Assembly: GCA_024234595.1 (NCBI GenBank)
Contig: JACKNZ010000014.1
Coordinates: 45,499-109,498, forward strand
DNA from: Moraxellaceae bacterium
GTDB lineage: Bacteria > Pseudomonadota > Gammaproteobacteria > Pseudomonadales > Moraxellaceae
Length of the DNA: 64,000 nucleotides
Direction of reading: 5' to 3'
Made by a program: the position numbers and the translations under genes. This document shows, piece by piece, positions 25,888 through 33,894 of this stretch (within the stretch, counting starts at the first letter, position 1; each line of letters starts with the position of its first letter). The notes under the pieces were generated by a model. That model had not been told where the DNA came from, made no database searches, and saw only the letters and a program-made list of their open reading frames with translations.

Positions 25888-27162
25888 TTAAAACTTAAAA
25901 GAATAACCAAACTGTACCACTAAAGCATTTAAATCAGGAACAAGTGTTTGAGTTTTGAGTTGACCAATCGCAGGTGTTTTGGCATTGCCAGCTTGATTGT
26001 ATTGTTCAACACGGACACTAAACTCTCGGTCATTGCTTAAGGTTTTGCCATATTTAATACCAAAAGTGGTGGCATCAAATTCACCTAAACGCGAGTCTGC
26101 TGAGGCAAACTGTGGTAAGGTTTGACCTTGTACCAAAAAGTTTTGATAAAAGTCGGCGGCTGTTTGGGTATAAAAACGCACATGTGGCTCTAAATAACTG
26201 CTATCGTTGAGTTGATAACGATAACGTAAGTCGAGCGTATGGGAGTTAATGCCCCAATCATCAGTCATATAACGATAAGACACATCAACGACATCTTCGG
26301 TTAAATGATATTTGGTTTGCCAAAATAAGCTATGACGGGTGCGGCTATCAGGCCGATTTTCAAATAAATAATCTGACGCAAAACCTGTAGTGCCATCAAC
26401 CAAGCTTAAGACTTTATAAGGGTCGGTATGATAACCACTGGATGTGCTTAACGAGTAATTCCATTGCATAACCGTTTTACGGTTAATCACTTGGGTAACA
26501 CCAATTAAGGCATCAATCACCGTTTTATTATCATCACCTTCTTTGATATTAGCCGCCATAGAACTAAAGGGCTTAGGTTTGCCACCCACAGAGTTAAGCG
26601 TATCTAACTCTAGGTTTAAACCTGCACTAATCGTGGTGTTTTTGTTGTTTAAGTCTTTAGAAATTGCCCCATTTAACGATAACGATTTAAAGTCATATTC
26701 AGAAGAAATGCCACCACCGACGCTGGCTTTGTAGTCTTCGCCTAACGGTTGTTCCCAGTTAGCATGAACGGCCGCACGGGTGTCTTTGAATTCACCATCT
26801 AAAGGTTGGCTATTGGGCGCAGTGGTATAGGTCTTATTACCAGAAGGGCCAGTAAAGGTTTGTGGCTGGCTACTGGAGGTTGCGCCATTAGGCGATGCAC
26901 CTGTTAAGGAGTCTAAAGTGACTTTTAGATTAAGGACACGCTCATCACCGTAATCTTTTTTAAAGTTAACAATGGGTTCAGCAGCCGTCACACGACCACT
27001 ATCTTCGGCATAGTACAAAACAGCAGTATCTACTTGCCATTTTTTGCTATCGGCAGAAGTATCTTCGGCGTGAGCTGTTGTAGTCGCAATTCCTAATAAA
27101 CCGCAGCTTGCTGCGGCCAATGCGGCACGAAAGGCTGGCATTTTTTTGTTAGTTAGTTGCAT
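25888..27162 (-). CDS. DUF3570 outer-membrane barrel-like protein with ApbE-type motif
   Basis: A 424-residue exported protein of the DUF3570 type. A signal peptide (residues 1-32, ending THA) precedes a strand-rich sequence with alternating aromatic residues and a terminal FGYSFKF, as in outer-membrane beta-barrels. Residues 84-90 read DSLTGAS, which fits the ApbE flavinylation consensus D-x-x-S/T-G-A-S/T, with Thr87 as the possible FMN site. The start overlaps the DUF4266 gene by ten bases. Belongs to the tlpA-DUF4266-DUF3570-apbE operon. DUF3570 assignment is by memory of the family order and the DxLTGASPNGA block. Its biochemical role is not known. Confidence 0.8.
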   Translation of the reverse strand: MQLTNKKMPAFRAALAAASCGLLGIATTTAHAEDTSADSKKWQVDTAVLYYAEDSGRVTAAEPIVNFKKDYGDERVLNLKVTLDSLTGASPNGATSSSQPQTFTGPSGNKTYTTAPNSQPLDGEFKDTRAAVHANWEQPLGEDYKASVGGGISSEYDFKSLSLNGAISKDLNNKNTTISAGLNLELDTLNSVGGKPKPFSSMAANIKEGDDNKTVIDALIGVTQVINRKTVMQWNYSLSTSSGYHTDPYKVLSLVDGTTGFASDYLFENRPDSRTRHSLFWQTKYHLTEDVVDVSYRYMTDDWGINSHTLDLRYRYQLNDSSYLEPHVRFYTQTAADFYQNFLVQGQTLPQFASADSRLGEFDATTFGIKYGKTLSNDREFSVRVEQYNQAGNAKTPAIGQLKTQTLVPDLNALVVQFGYSFKF

Positions 27163-27380
27163 CCGCAGCCACCTCCACCAAATGCGCGACCACCACTGGA
27201 CGCTTCTTTACTAAAATAAATATGGTCATCAATCGCGCTGTCTAATGGCGCACTATTGAGTTGCATGGATTTTTTGGCTAACAAATCGCGCTCCCAAGGT
27301 TTGACTCCTAAAGAGCTACACGCTGTTAAGCTGCTGAGTAGCACACCACTAAGGATGAGTAGGCTGAGCTTGTATTTCAT
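27153..27380 (-). CDS. DUF4266 small lipoprotein with GGGCGCN C-terminus
   Basis: A 75-residue lipoprotein. The lipobox LTAC (Cys21) follows a short hydrophobic signal, then VKPWERDLLAKKSM and an unusual C-terminal tail GGRAFGGGGCGCN. The glycine-rich end with two cysteines suggests a metal, heme or thiol site, or a modification point, at the very C-terminus. Same operon as tlpA upstream and DUF3570 downstream, with a ten-base overlap. This gene order is recurrent for DUF4266. No biochemical function is known to me. Confidence 0.82.
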   Translation of the reverse strand: MKYKLSLLILSGVLLSSLTACSSLGVKPWERDLLAKKSMQLNSAPLDSAIDDHIYFSKEASSGGRAFGGGGCGCN

Positions 27381-27391
27381 TATTTGACTCT

Positions 27392-27847
27392 CTAGTTTTT
27401 TAACAAACTGTTAAGTTCGGTTTCGTATTGGCTTTGTTTATCAAGATGAAAGCCTTTATGTTTAAAACGAGGTTTACCATCTTTGTCTAAAACATAAGAG
27501 CTAGGCATCGAGCTGACTTTAAAGTCTTCGGCCAGTTTGCCGTCTTTATCAAAAAGGACATTAAATTCTGGTTTAAATTCACTTAAAAATTTATCAGCCA
27601 GTTTTTTATCTTGGTCAACGTTAATAGCAATAATCACTAAGCCATCTTTGCCATATTGTTGTTGCATCTTTTTCATCCACGGAAAAGACTCACGGCAAGG
27701 GCCACACCAAGATGCCCAAAAGTCAACATAAACCACTTTGCCTTTGTATTGGTCTAAGTTGAGTGTATCGCTGGCATAACTCAGACTAGCCATTAGACTC
27801 AGTAAGCTAACGCTCAATATTTTTTTGAGAGAAGGGATATTCATCAT
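27392..27847 (-). CDS. TlpA/ResA-like periplasmic thioredoxin
   Basis: A 151-residue secreted thioredoxin-like protein with an N-terminal signal peptide (residues 1-25, ending SYA), the redox motif WCGPC in DFWASWCGPCRESFPWMKK, and the conserved cis-proline region SSMPSSYVLDKDG. It would reduce disulfides in the periplasm or outer-membrane face, taking electrons from a DsbD-type donor; dsbD is the divergent neighbour. First gene of the operon with DUF4266, DUF3570 and apbE. Confidence 0.88.
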   Translation of the reverse strand: MMNIPSLKKILSVSLLSLMASLSYASDTLNLDQYKGKVVYVDFWASWCGPCRESFPWMKKMQQQYGKDGLVIIAINVDQDKKLADKFLSEFKPEFNVLFDKDGKLAEDFKVSSMPSSYVLDKDGKPRFKHKGFHLDKQSQYETELNSLLKN

Positions 27848-27883
27848 AATCTCCTGTGTTTTAAGCAGTTTAAGAGGACTTAA

Positions 27884-27900
27884 CTTAAGGCTTGCTTAAG
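27884..27900. promoter_or_regulatory. PmrA-box-like direct repeat, tlpA side
   Basis: CTTAAG-GCTTG-CTTAAG, a perfect YTTAAK-N5-YTTAAK match. Because CTTAAG is its own reverse complement, the box reads the same on both strands, so it could serve tlpA or dsbD. The 5' side also carries two loose TTTAAG copies at 27860-27865 and 27869-27874. Confidence 0.6.
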
Positions 27901-27915
27901 AAATCAAAATTTTTT

Positions 27916-27932
27916 CTTAAGCCTCTCTTAAT
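27916..27932 (+). promoter_or_regulatory. PmrA-box-like direct repeat, dsbD side
   Basis: CTTAAG-CCTCT-CTTAAT on the plus strand, a second perfect YTTAAK-N5-YTTAAK match 16 bases after the first box, pointing to dsbD, whose start is at 27990. A GATAAA hexamer at 27952-27957 is a possible -10. The cluster of half-sites in 75 bp argues against chance. Confidence 0.6.
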
Positions 27933-27989
27933 AAAAACTCGTTAAAGTAGCGATAAATAATTTGTTTGATACATATGGGTTATTGAATC

Positions 27990-29816
27990 ATGAGACTGTT
28001 GCTTATTTGGCTAATGCTATGCTTGAGTATGGCGACTAACGCACAAGTGCCTAACTTTGATGATATTGCGGCCGAAGAAGATTATTTGGAGGTAGAGCAA
28101 GCCTTTAAGCCTGTACTAACGGTACAAGATGAACATGTTTTGTTGTCGTTTACCGTGGCTGATGGTTATTACTTATATAAAAAACGCATTGTGGTCAACG
28201 CTGCAACAGCCACGCCGATTGCGATGGGACAGGTGTTATTTAGCACAGAGCCTCATGTTAAAAATGACCCTAATTTTGGTCGAGTAGAAATTTTTGATAA
28301 ATCCTTAAACGTTGATATACCTGTTTATGCGACACAAAATTCTGATGTAGGACGTGAGGTGGCAGTTAATGCCAGTTATCAAGGTTGCTCGGCTCAAGGC
28401 TTGTGTTATCCACCACAAAACATTCAAACAACCGTTAAATTATCGCGTGTTGCGTCGGCAGTACCAGTCGAAAATTTAGAAACGCCCTTGTCTAATAATA
28501 AAGTGTTAGCCGATGCCGAAGATGCCAACAGTTTATCTCAATTTTTGGCAGGTAGTAGCTTATGGCTGATTTTGGCAACTTTTTTGGTGTTGGGTATTGG
28601 TTTGTCATTTACGCCTTGTGTGTTACCTATGGTGCCAATTTTATCGGGCATTATTGCTGGCCAAGGGCAGGGCTTATCGGCTAAACGCGGCTTTTTATTA
28701 TCCTTGTCTTATGTGGTTGGTATGGCAACCACTTACGCTTTAGCTGGTATGGCCGTTGGTTATTTTGGTGCAAGTGCTAATTTATCGGCATGGATGCAAA
28801 GTCCTGTAGTGTTGTCAGTGTTTGCAGCAATTTTTGTGTTGTTAGCTTTAGCCATGTTTGGCTTTTATGAATTACGTTTACCTGCATTTATTCAAGACCG
28901 TTTAAGCAATTTAAATCAAAAACAACAAGGTGGCACATATATCGGTGTGTTGTTAATGGGGATTTTATCGGCCTTAGTGGTATCGCCTTGTGTCTCTGCA
29001 CCATTAGCAGGCGCATTGTTATACATCAGTAGTACAGGAGATATGTGGTTAGGTGGGGCAGCGTTATTGGCTTTAGGTTTAGGCATGGGAACACCATTAT
29101 TACTCATTGGTGTCGGTGGCGGTAGCTTGATTCCAAAAGCAGGCTCATGGATGGTGGTGGTTAAGTCGGTATTTGGTGTGTTGTTGTTGATGGTCGCCAT
29201 TTGGTTGTTGTCACGTTTTTTGGCAGGTACAGTCACTTTAGTGTTATGGGGTTTGTTGTTAATTGTCTGTGGTATTTTGATGGGCGCATTAGACAACAGC
29301 CAAGCAGGGTGGCCACGTTTTTGGAAAGGCTTGGGCGTGGCGTTGTTGGTATGGGGCGTGTTGTTGTTAGTAGGTGCAGCCAATGGTCAATCTAATCCTT
29401 TACGACCTTTGCAATTTGCAGGTGTGAGTAGTGCAAAGAGCTACAAACCCGAATTAAGTTTTCGTAAAGTCAATAATGCCCAAGAATTAGAACTGGCTTT
29501 AGCAGAAGCCAAACAACAAGGTAAAGTTGTTCTGTTAGATTTTTATGCCGATTGGTGTGTGGCTTGTGTCGAAATGGCACATGACACCTTTAGTTCACCA
29601 GTGGTTGCCAATGCCTTAAAACCTATGTTGTTGTTGCAAGCGGATATTACCAGCAATGATGCTAATGCACAGGCATTACTTAAAAAGTTTGGTTTGTTTG
29701 GCCCACCCAGTGTCTTGTTTTTTGATGGACAAGGCCAAGAATTACGCACTTTACGGGTGATGGGGAGCATGGGGGCAGAGCGATTTGTGGCGCATATAAA
29801 ACCGTTGGCAATTTAA
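27990..29816 (+). CDS. dsbD: Thiol:disulfide interchange protein DsbD
   Basis: A 608-residue inner-membrane reductase. Signal peptide at 1-18; periplasmic alpha domain with the cysteine pair in YQGCSAQGLCYPP (about 129-141); eight-helix domain with Cys in SFTPCVLPMVPILSG and in VVSPCVSAPLAG; gamma thioredoxin domain with WCVAC in DFYADWCVACVEM (about 513-525). It passes electrons from cytoplasmic thioredoxin to periplasmic thiol proteins. Divergent from the tlpA gene, which encodes a likely client, and between them lie two PmrA-box-like repeats. Confidence 0.95.
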   Translation: MRLLLIWLMLCLSMATNAQVPNFDDIAAEEDYLEVEQAFKPVLTVQDEHVLLSFTVADGYYLYKKRIVVNAATATPIAMGQVLFSTEPHVKNDPNFGRVEIFDKSLNVDIPVYATQNSDVGREVAVNASYQGCSAQGLCYPPQNIQTTVKLSRVASAVPVENLETPLSNNKVLADAEDANSLSQFLAGSSLWLILATFLVLGIGLSFTPCVLPMVPILSGIIAGQGQGLSAKRGFLLSLSYVVGMATTYALAGMAVGYFGASANLSAWMQSPVVLSVFAAIFVLLALAMFGFYELRLPAFIQDRLSNLNQKQQGGTYIGVLLMGILSALVVSPCVSAPLAGALLYISSTGDMWLGGAALLALGLGMGTPLLLIGVGGGSLIPKAGSWMVVVKSVFGVLLLMVAIWLLSRFLAGTVTLVLWGLLLIVCGILMGALDNSQAGWPRFWKGLGVALLVWGVLLLVGAANGQSNPLRPLQFAGVSSAKSYKPELSFRKVNNAQELELALAEAKQQGKVVLLDFYADWCVACVEMAHDTFSSPVVANALKPMLLLQADITSNDANAQALLKKFGLFGPPSVLFFDGQGQELRTLRVMGSMGAERFVAHIKPLAI

Positions 29817-29821
29817 CCAAA

Positions 29822-29842
29822 AGGGCGGAGTATTCGCCCTAA
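29822..29842. terminator. Small hairpin between convergent dsbD and MBL-like gene
   Basis: AGGGCG (29822-29827) and CGCCCT (29835-29840) form a short stem between the dsbD stop and the converging gene. On the minus strand it is followed by TTTTGG, so it probably terminates that direction best. Confidence 0.5.
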
Positions 29843-29850
29843 CTTTGTGA

Positions 29851-30921
29851 TTAATATACTTTACCAAACTCTGCTTCACCAATTAAAAAACTGCTTTGTT
29901 GTTGTGGCACTAGCCAATAAGGAGTTGCTTCGCTAGAGGAGGCACAATTAGGATAATCAGGATTGACCGATGCCCCTGCAATGGTTTTTTCCATCACCAT
30001 AGAAATATATTGGTCATTACTGCCTTCTAGGGTGTTACCATTTAAAATCACTTCTGCACCTGTCGCTTGGGCATATCGTCGAATAGCGTTAATGGTCGAG
30101 TTGATGGGTTGATAAGCATCTGCACCCACACCATTTTCTGAAGTCACACGAATGCCATCTTTCACTCTCGCTACTAAAGAATGATTACCTTCGGTATGAC
30201 CCAAACTATGCACTAATGCCACGCCACGACCGAGTTGAATACTGCCTGTAAATTGAATAATTCGACTTGTATTCACACCATCAATACCATGAGGGCAATA
30301 CCAATCCGCTTGGCAAGGAATTAAGGCACTGGTTGATGCCCATTCTTGTTGATGTACCAATAGTTTAGCATTGTGAAAGTAGCCTTTGCTTGAACCAGTT
30401 CCTAACCATTTGCGAATGTCTTGGGTGTGTAAGTGGTCATAACTAATATAGTCCACTTGTTCGGGGCGAATGCCTGTGCTGGCCAATGCACTTTCTACAC
30501 TATGATAAGTGGGAGCCATAAAATCTTGAGCTGATTTAGGCAAATGTAATTTTTCAACCAGACGTTTAAAAAATGGGGTTTCGCGATTGCCATCAATATC
30601 AGACGGGGAAAACAATAGAGTTTTAACTTCACCTGCAAAATCACGATATTGCACCACAAACAAACGATTTAAAATGTGAATAAATGGAAAACGATACGCA
30701 CTTTGGGCATACACGCCACTATAACCATACCAAGTTGGATATGGCACACGAATCAAATTAATACTTTTATAAAATAAGACTTCGGGTTCATCCATAAAAC
30801 GCTCACGAAAAGCCAAAGCGGCTTTACGAGTTGCCTCTAAGCGTTCGCGGGGTAGCGATGATTGGCGTGTTTTGTCAAAATCAGTAATATGTTGCATGGA
30901 CGCAGGAATTTGTAGGCTCAT
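29851..30921 (-). CDS. MBL-fold-like protein, unknown
   Basis: A 356-residue protein. Two patterns resemble the metallo-beta-lactamase fold: SYDHLHTQDIRKW near residue 170, where His and Asp are placed like the first metal motif, and HSLGHTEGNHSL near residue 238, like the third. The rest (VPYPTWYGYSGV, HGIDGVNTSRI) is not known to me. It follows the SDR gene downstream by about 75 bases and probably belongs to the same TetR-regulated unit. Function unknown. Confidence 0.6.
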   Translation of the reverse strand: MSLQIPASMQHITDFDKTRQSSLPRERLEATRKAALAFRERFMDEPEVLFYKSINLIRVPYPTWYGYSGVYAQSAYRFPFIHILNRLFVVQYRDFAGEVKTLLFSPSDIDGNRETPFFKRLVEKLHLPKSAQDFMAPTYHSVESALASTGIRPEQVDYISYDHLHTQDIRKWLGTGSSKGYFHNAKLLVHQQEWASTSALIPCQADWYCPHGIDGVNTSRIIQFTGSIQLGRGVALVHSLGHTEGNHSLVARVKDGIRVTSENGVGADAYQPINSTINAIRRYAQATGAEVILNGNTLEGSNDQYISMVMEKTIAGASVNPDYPNCASSSEATPYWLVPQQQSSFLIGEAEFGKVY

Positions 30922-30957
30922 AGTTGTATCCTTTTAAGGCTAGGCTGAATGTGTAGT

Positions 30958-30997
30958 TGGCTGAGCGTAGTCGTGGTGGCTGAGCGCAGTCGAAGCC
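30958..30997. repeat. TGAGCGnAGTCG repeat pair
   Basis: GGCTGAGCGTAGTCG (30959-30973) is followed by GGCTGAGCGCAGTCGAAG (30978-30995), a tandem repeat with one base change. The core matches the TGAGCGAAGTCGAAG segment at 17856-17870. It touches the stop of the SDR gene on the minus strand. Confidence 0.6.
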
Positions 30998-31776
30998 TAT
31001 TTATGACGGCTAATAAATTGGTTAATGCCTCGTGCAATAAAGTCGGGAGCTGCCCCCGATATGGCATAAAAAAAGCGTGTCGATTTGCCTACTGTCCAAT
31101 GCACTTTGGGTAAGCGACCTTTATAGCTGGCTGCTTGATAAATGGTTTGAGCAACGTCTGCGGCCGTTAAATGTACCCCCATATTTTTAATGCTATCGGC
31201 ATTCATATTATTAACCATGTTAGTTTGCACGAATAAGGGCAATACATCCATTACTCTAATACCATGACTTGACCATTCTAAATCTAAGGCTTCGGTTAAA
31301 CCACGCACTGCAAATTTAGTCGCAGAATATACCGCTAAGGATGGCTGGCCATATAAAGCAGAAGCCGAGCATAAGTTGATAACACGGCTATTAGTCGTTT
31401 GTTGCAAATAGGGAAAAGCCAAGTAACAACCATTCATCACGCCTTTGATATTTACGTCAACTAATTGATGTTGGCGTTTGAGGGTAATCTCATTAAAGTT
31501 TCCCGAAGCTAAAATCCCAGCATTATTTAACAAAACATCCAAACGGCCTGTTTTGCTAAAAAAATGATGCAAAGCGTGTTGCCATTGTTGTTCATCAGCC
31601 ACATTCAGCACACCTGTCATACAGACTTGTGTCCCTAGTTCTTGCTGTAATTTAGCTAAACCCACTTCATCTATATCAAATAAACCGACAAACCAACCTT
31701 GTTTGGCAAATAAACGAGCAGTGGCCGCACCAATGCCAGCGGCTGCACCCGTAATAAAAATAGTCTTAGCTGTCAT
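30997..31776 (-). CDS. Short-chain dehydrogenase/reductase
   Basis: A 259-residue classical SDR. Cofactor motif GAAAGIGAATARLFA (residues 9-23), the NNAG motif near residue 86, the catalytic Ser in NLCSASALYG and YSATK near residue 153. The motif pattern fits NAD(P)-dependent alcohol or ketone dehydrogenases. The gene diverges from a TetR-type regulator, with an AGGAATGA/TCATTCCT palindrome between, so it is likely under that regulator's control. Substrate unknown. Confidence 0.85.
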   Translation of the reverse strand: MTAKTIFITGAAAGIGAATARLFAKQGWFVGLFDIDEVGLAKLQQELGTQVCMTGVLNVADEQQWQHALHHFFSKTGRLDVLLNNAGILASGNFNEITLKRQHQLVDVNIKGVMNGCYLAFPYLQQTTNSRVINLCSASALYGQPSLAVYSATKFAVRGLTEALDLEWSSHGIRVMDVLPLFVQTNMVNNMNADSIKNMGVHLTAADVAQTIYQAASYKGRLPKVHWTVGKSTRFFYAISGAAPDFIARGINQFISRHK

Positions 31777-31875
31777 ATAATGCCCTCACACAGTTAGTGT
31801 TTAAGTTTGCGTAGTCATTCCCGGCCTTGATAAGGGGAAGGTTAGAGTGGGGTTTTTAAATAAGTTGTGCTATTT

Positions 31876-31895
31876 TAGGAATGAACTCATTCCTA
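31876..31895. promoter_or_regulatory. Likely TetR operator
   Basis: TAGGAATGA-AC-TCATTCCTA: 9-bp perfect arms and a 2-bp spacer, 14 bases before the regulator start codon and 100 bases from the divergent SDR gene. Length and symmetry fit a TetR-family dimer site. Function inferred. Confidence 0.65.
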
Positions 31896-31909
31896 ATTCA
31901 AGGGGTAAT

Positions 31910-32581
31910 ATGAAAAATTCCGACGAAATGCGTACTTTAGTACCAAAAAAAACACCTAAACGTGGTTATGGTGGGCGTAGTGCCGAGCAATTAACACAAG
32001 AAAGATATGATAGGTTAATGAGCAGTGCGTTAGAGTTATTTGGCACAGAAGGTTATTTGCCAACGACGGTTGAAAAATTGTGTCGTCATGCCAAAGTTAC
32101 GACACGACATTTTTATGAGCATTTTGCCGATAGAGAAGCGATTTTAATTGCGATATTCGAGCAAATTTTGCAACAAACTAAACAAGTAGTATTACAAGAA
32201 ATCATCAATCCAGAACTGGCTTTAGAGCAACGTTTATTAGCTGGGATACGTGCTTTTTTGGAGCAGCATTTGCAAGATGTACGAAGATTAAAAATTACCA
32301 CCCAAGAAGTATTGGGCGTGAGTCAGCGCGTAGAAGTAGTGCGTCATGCGGTCATTAGCGAATTTGCAGCATTGATTGAGCAATATTTGGCGGTGCTGGT
32401 GGCAGCGCAAAAAATTCCACCACGCAATTACAAAGTATTGGCATTTGGCTTGGTAGGGGCAATGCATGAGTTACAAATTGCATGGCTACATCAACAAGTG
32501 CCACAAACCGTAGAGAGTTTAGTGGCAGATATGGATTTTTTGATACAAGCGATGTTAGTGGGGGTAGCAACATCATCATAG
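31910..32581 (+). CDS. TetR/AcrR family transcriptional regulator
   Basis: A 223-residue regulator with an N-terminal helix-turn-helix (about residues 25-75: YDRLMSSALELFGTEGYLPTTVEKLCRHAKVTTRHFYEHF) split here by helices, followed by a mostly helical ligand-binding domain. I chose the ATG at 31910, which has an AAGGGGT ribosome site; the longer frame starting at 31847 would place the operator palindrome inside the coding region. Divergent from the SDR gene. Many such regulators respond to acyl-CoA or hydrophobic compounds, but the ligand is unknown. Confidence 0.85.
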   Translation: MKNSDEMRTLVPKKTPKRGYGGRSAEQLTQERYDRLMSSALELFGTEGYLPTTVEKLCRHAKVTTRHFYEHFADREAILIAIFEQILQQTKQVVLQEIINPELALEQRLLAGIRAFLEQHLQDVRRLKITTQEVLGVSQRVEVVRHAVISEFAALIEQYLAVLVAAQKIPPRNYKVLAFGLVGAMHELQIAWLHQQVPQTVESLVADMDFLIQAMLVGVATSS

Positions 32582-32594
32582 GACTATACAGCTT

Positions 32595-33467
32595 TTAGCC
32601 TTTACCCAGTATATTTAACGGTACTTTTAAATAGGCTACGCCATTGTTCTCGGCAGGAGGAAATTCGCCTGCACGAATATTGACTTGAATGGCAGGAATG
32701 ATTAAACGAGGCATCGCTAAGGTAGCATCTCGTTCTTGACGCATTTTTACAAAATAGCTTTCAGTTATGCCGCTATGTAAATGAATATTAAGTGCTTTTT
32801 GTTCGGCAACTGTGCTTAAATAACGATATTCGCTACGACTTAGGGGCGGATAATCGTGGCACATAAACAACCGTGTTTTATCGGGCATATTCAAAATGCG
32901 TTGTATGGAGTGATACAGTGTTTGTGCATCACCTTGTGGAAAATCACAACGCGCTGTGCCTACATCGGGCATAAATAATGTGTCGCCTACAAACACGGCA
33001 TCTTCAATGCAATAAGCGACATCAGCAGGGGTATGGCCTGCAACTAGTATCACTTTGGCTTGTAAGTCGCCAATAGTAAAGACTTCTTCATCGGCAAATA
33101 AATAGTCAAATTGACCACCATCACAGGCAAAATCTTCGCCTAAATTAAAGATTTTTTTGAATACACCTTGTACTTGGGTTATTTTTTCTCCAATCGCAAT
33201 TTTACCGCCAACTTGCTGTTTTAAATAATGTGCCGCTGACAAATGGTCGGCATGTGCATGGGTTTCTAAAATCCATTCAACGGTTAATTGCTCTTTTTTA
33301 AGATAGGCAATCATAGTATCTGCTAGTTCGGTATGGGTGCGCCCTGATTTGGGGTCATAGTTAAGTACAGGGTCAATAATAGCCGCTGTTGTGGCAAAGC
33401 CATTACTTACAACATAGCTGTAAGTTTCGGTATCGTGGTCAAAAAAATCTTGAATTTGTAGTGGCAT
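32595..33467 (-). CDS. Persulfide/sulfur dioxygenase (ETHE1/Blh-like MBL fold)
   Basis: A 290-residue MBL-fold enzyme. The metal motif is HAHADHLSAA (about residues 72-81), with a GHTPADVAY region and the VGDTLFMPDVGTARCDFPQGDA segment typical of the Blh/ETHE1 sulfur dioxygenases, which oxidise glutathione persulfide to sulfite. I chose the ATG at 33467, which has a GGAGAAAT ribosome site; the upstream frame adds an AT-rich stretch. It is divergent from a BigR/SqrR-like regulator. In Blh of other bacteria a DUF442 rhodanese-like domain is fused to the N-terminus; here that domain is a separate gene at 36477. Confidence 0.85.
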   Translation of the reverse strand: MPLQIQDFFDHDTETYSYVVSNGFATTAAIIDPVLNYDPKSGRTHTELADTMIAYLKKEQLTVEWILETHAHADHLSAAHYLKQQVGGKIAIGEKITQVQGVFKKIFNLGEDFACDGGQFDYLFADEEVFTIGDLQAKVILVAGHTPADVAYCIEDAVFVGDTLFMPDVGTARCDFPQGDAQTLYHSIQRILNMPDKTRLFMCHDYPPLSRSEYRYLSTVAEQKALNIHLHSGITESYFVKMRQERDATLAMPRLIIPAIQVNIRAGEFPPAENNGVAYLKVPLNILGKG

Positions 33468-33507
33468 TATTATTTCTCCAAATATTATGATATTCAGCTT
33501 ATAATAA

Positions 33508-33538
33508 TATACAAAAATATAAAATGTTTTTTTGTATA
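33508..33538. promoter_or_regulatory. Likely BigR-type operator
   Basis: TATACAAAAA (33508-33517) and TTTTTGTATA (33529-33538) are perfect 10-bp inverted arms in the gap between the dioxygenase gene and the ArsR gene. A third GTTTGTATAG copy follows at 33544-33553. AT-rich palindromes in this position are expected for BigR/SqrR sites. Confidence 0.6.
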
Positions 33539-33582
33539 GTGTTGTTTGTATAGCATAAATATCGGCAAATTTTTGAGGCATT

Positions 33583-33894
33583 ATGATGTTGTCATTAGTA
33601 CAAATGCAGGCTGCCGCTGGCCAAGCATCTGGATTATTAAAAGCCTTGTCTCATTCTGATAGGTTAATGTTGTTATGCCAATTATCACAGGGAGAGTTTT
33701 GTGTAAGTGAGTTAGAAAAAATATTGGGTATCCATCAACCTAGCTTGTCACAACAATTAGGCATTTTGCGTCAAGAAGGTTTGGTGGCCACACGCAGAGA
33801 CGGAAAACAAATGTATTACCGTATTGTGAGTGAAGATGCTTTAGCCGTGTTGCAGGTGTTGTATCAGCGTTTTTGTCAAGAAGGTAAAAAATGA
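33583..33894 (+). CDS. ArsR-family regulator, BigR/SqrR-like persulfide sensor
   Basis: A 103-residue winged-helix repressor. HTH region around CVSELEKILGIHQPSLSQQLGILRQEGLV. Cysteines 40 (GEFCVSEL) and 98 (RFCQEGKK) sit where BigR and SqrR form a tetrasulfide or disulfide bridge with persulfide; an additional Cys is at 32. The stop overlaps the next gene by four bases. It heads an operon with two YeeE/YedE genes, SulP and a DUF442 gene, and is divergent from the dioxygenase. Confidence 0.88.
   Translation: MMLSLVQMQAAAGQASGLLKALSHSDRLMLLCQLSQGEFCVSELEKILGIHQPSLSQQLGILRQEGLVATRRDGKQMYYRIVSEDALAVLQVLYQRFCQEGKK

Noticed and set aside
27860..27874. Third PmrA box TTTAAG-CAG-TTTAAG
   Set aside because: The spacer is three instead of five bases, so it does not fit the consensus; kept only as loose half-sites.
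32595..33581. Long dioxygenase start at 33581
   Set aside because: The extra 38 residues come from the AT-rich intergenic region with the operator palindrome; the GGAGA site supports 33467.
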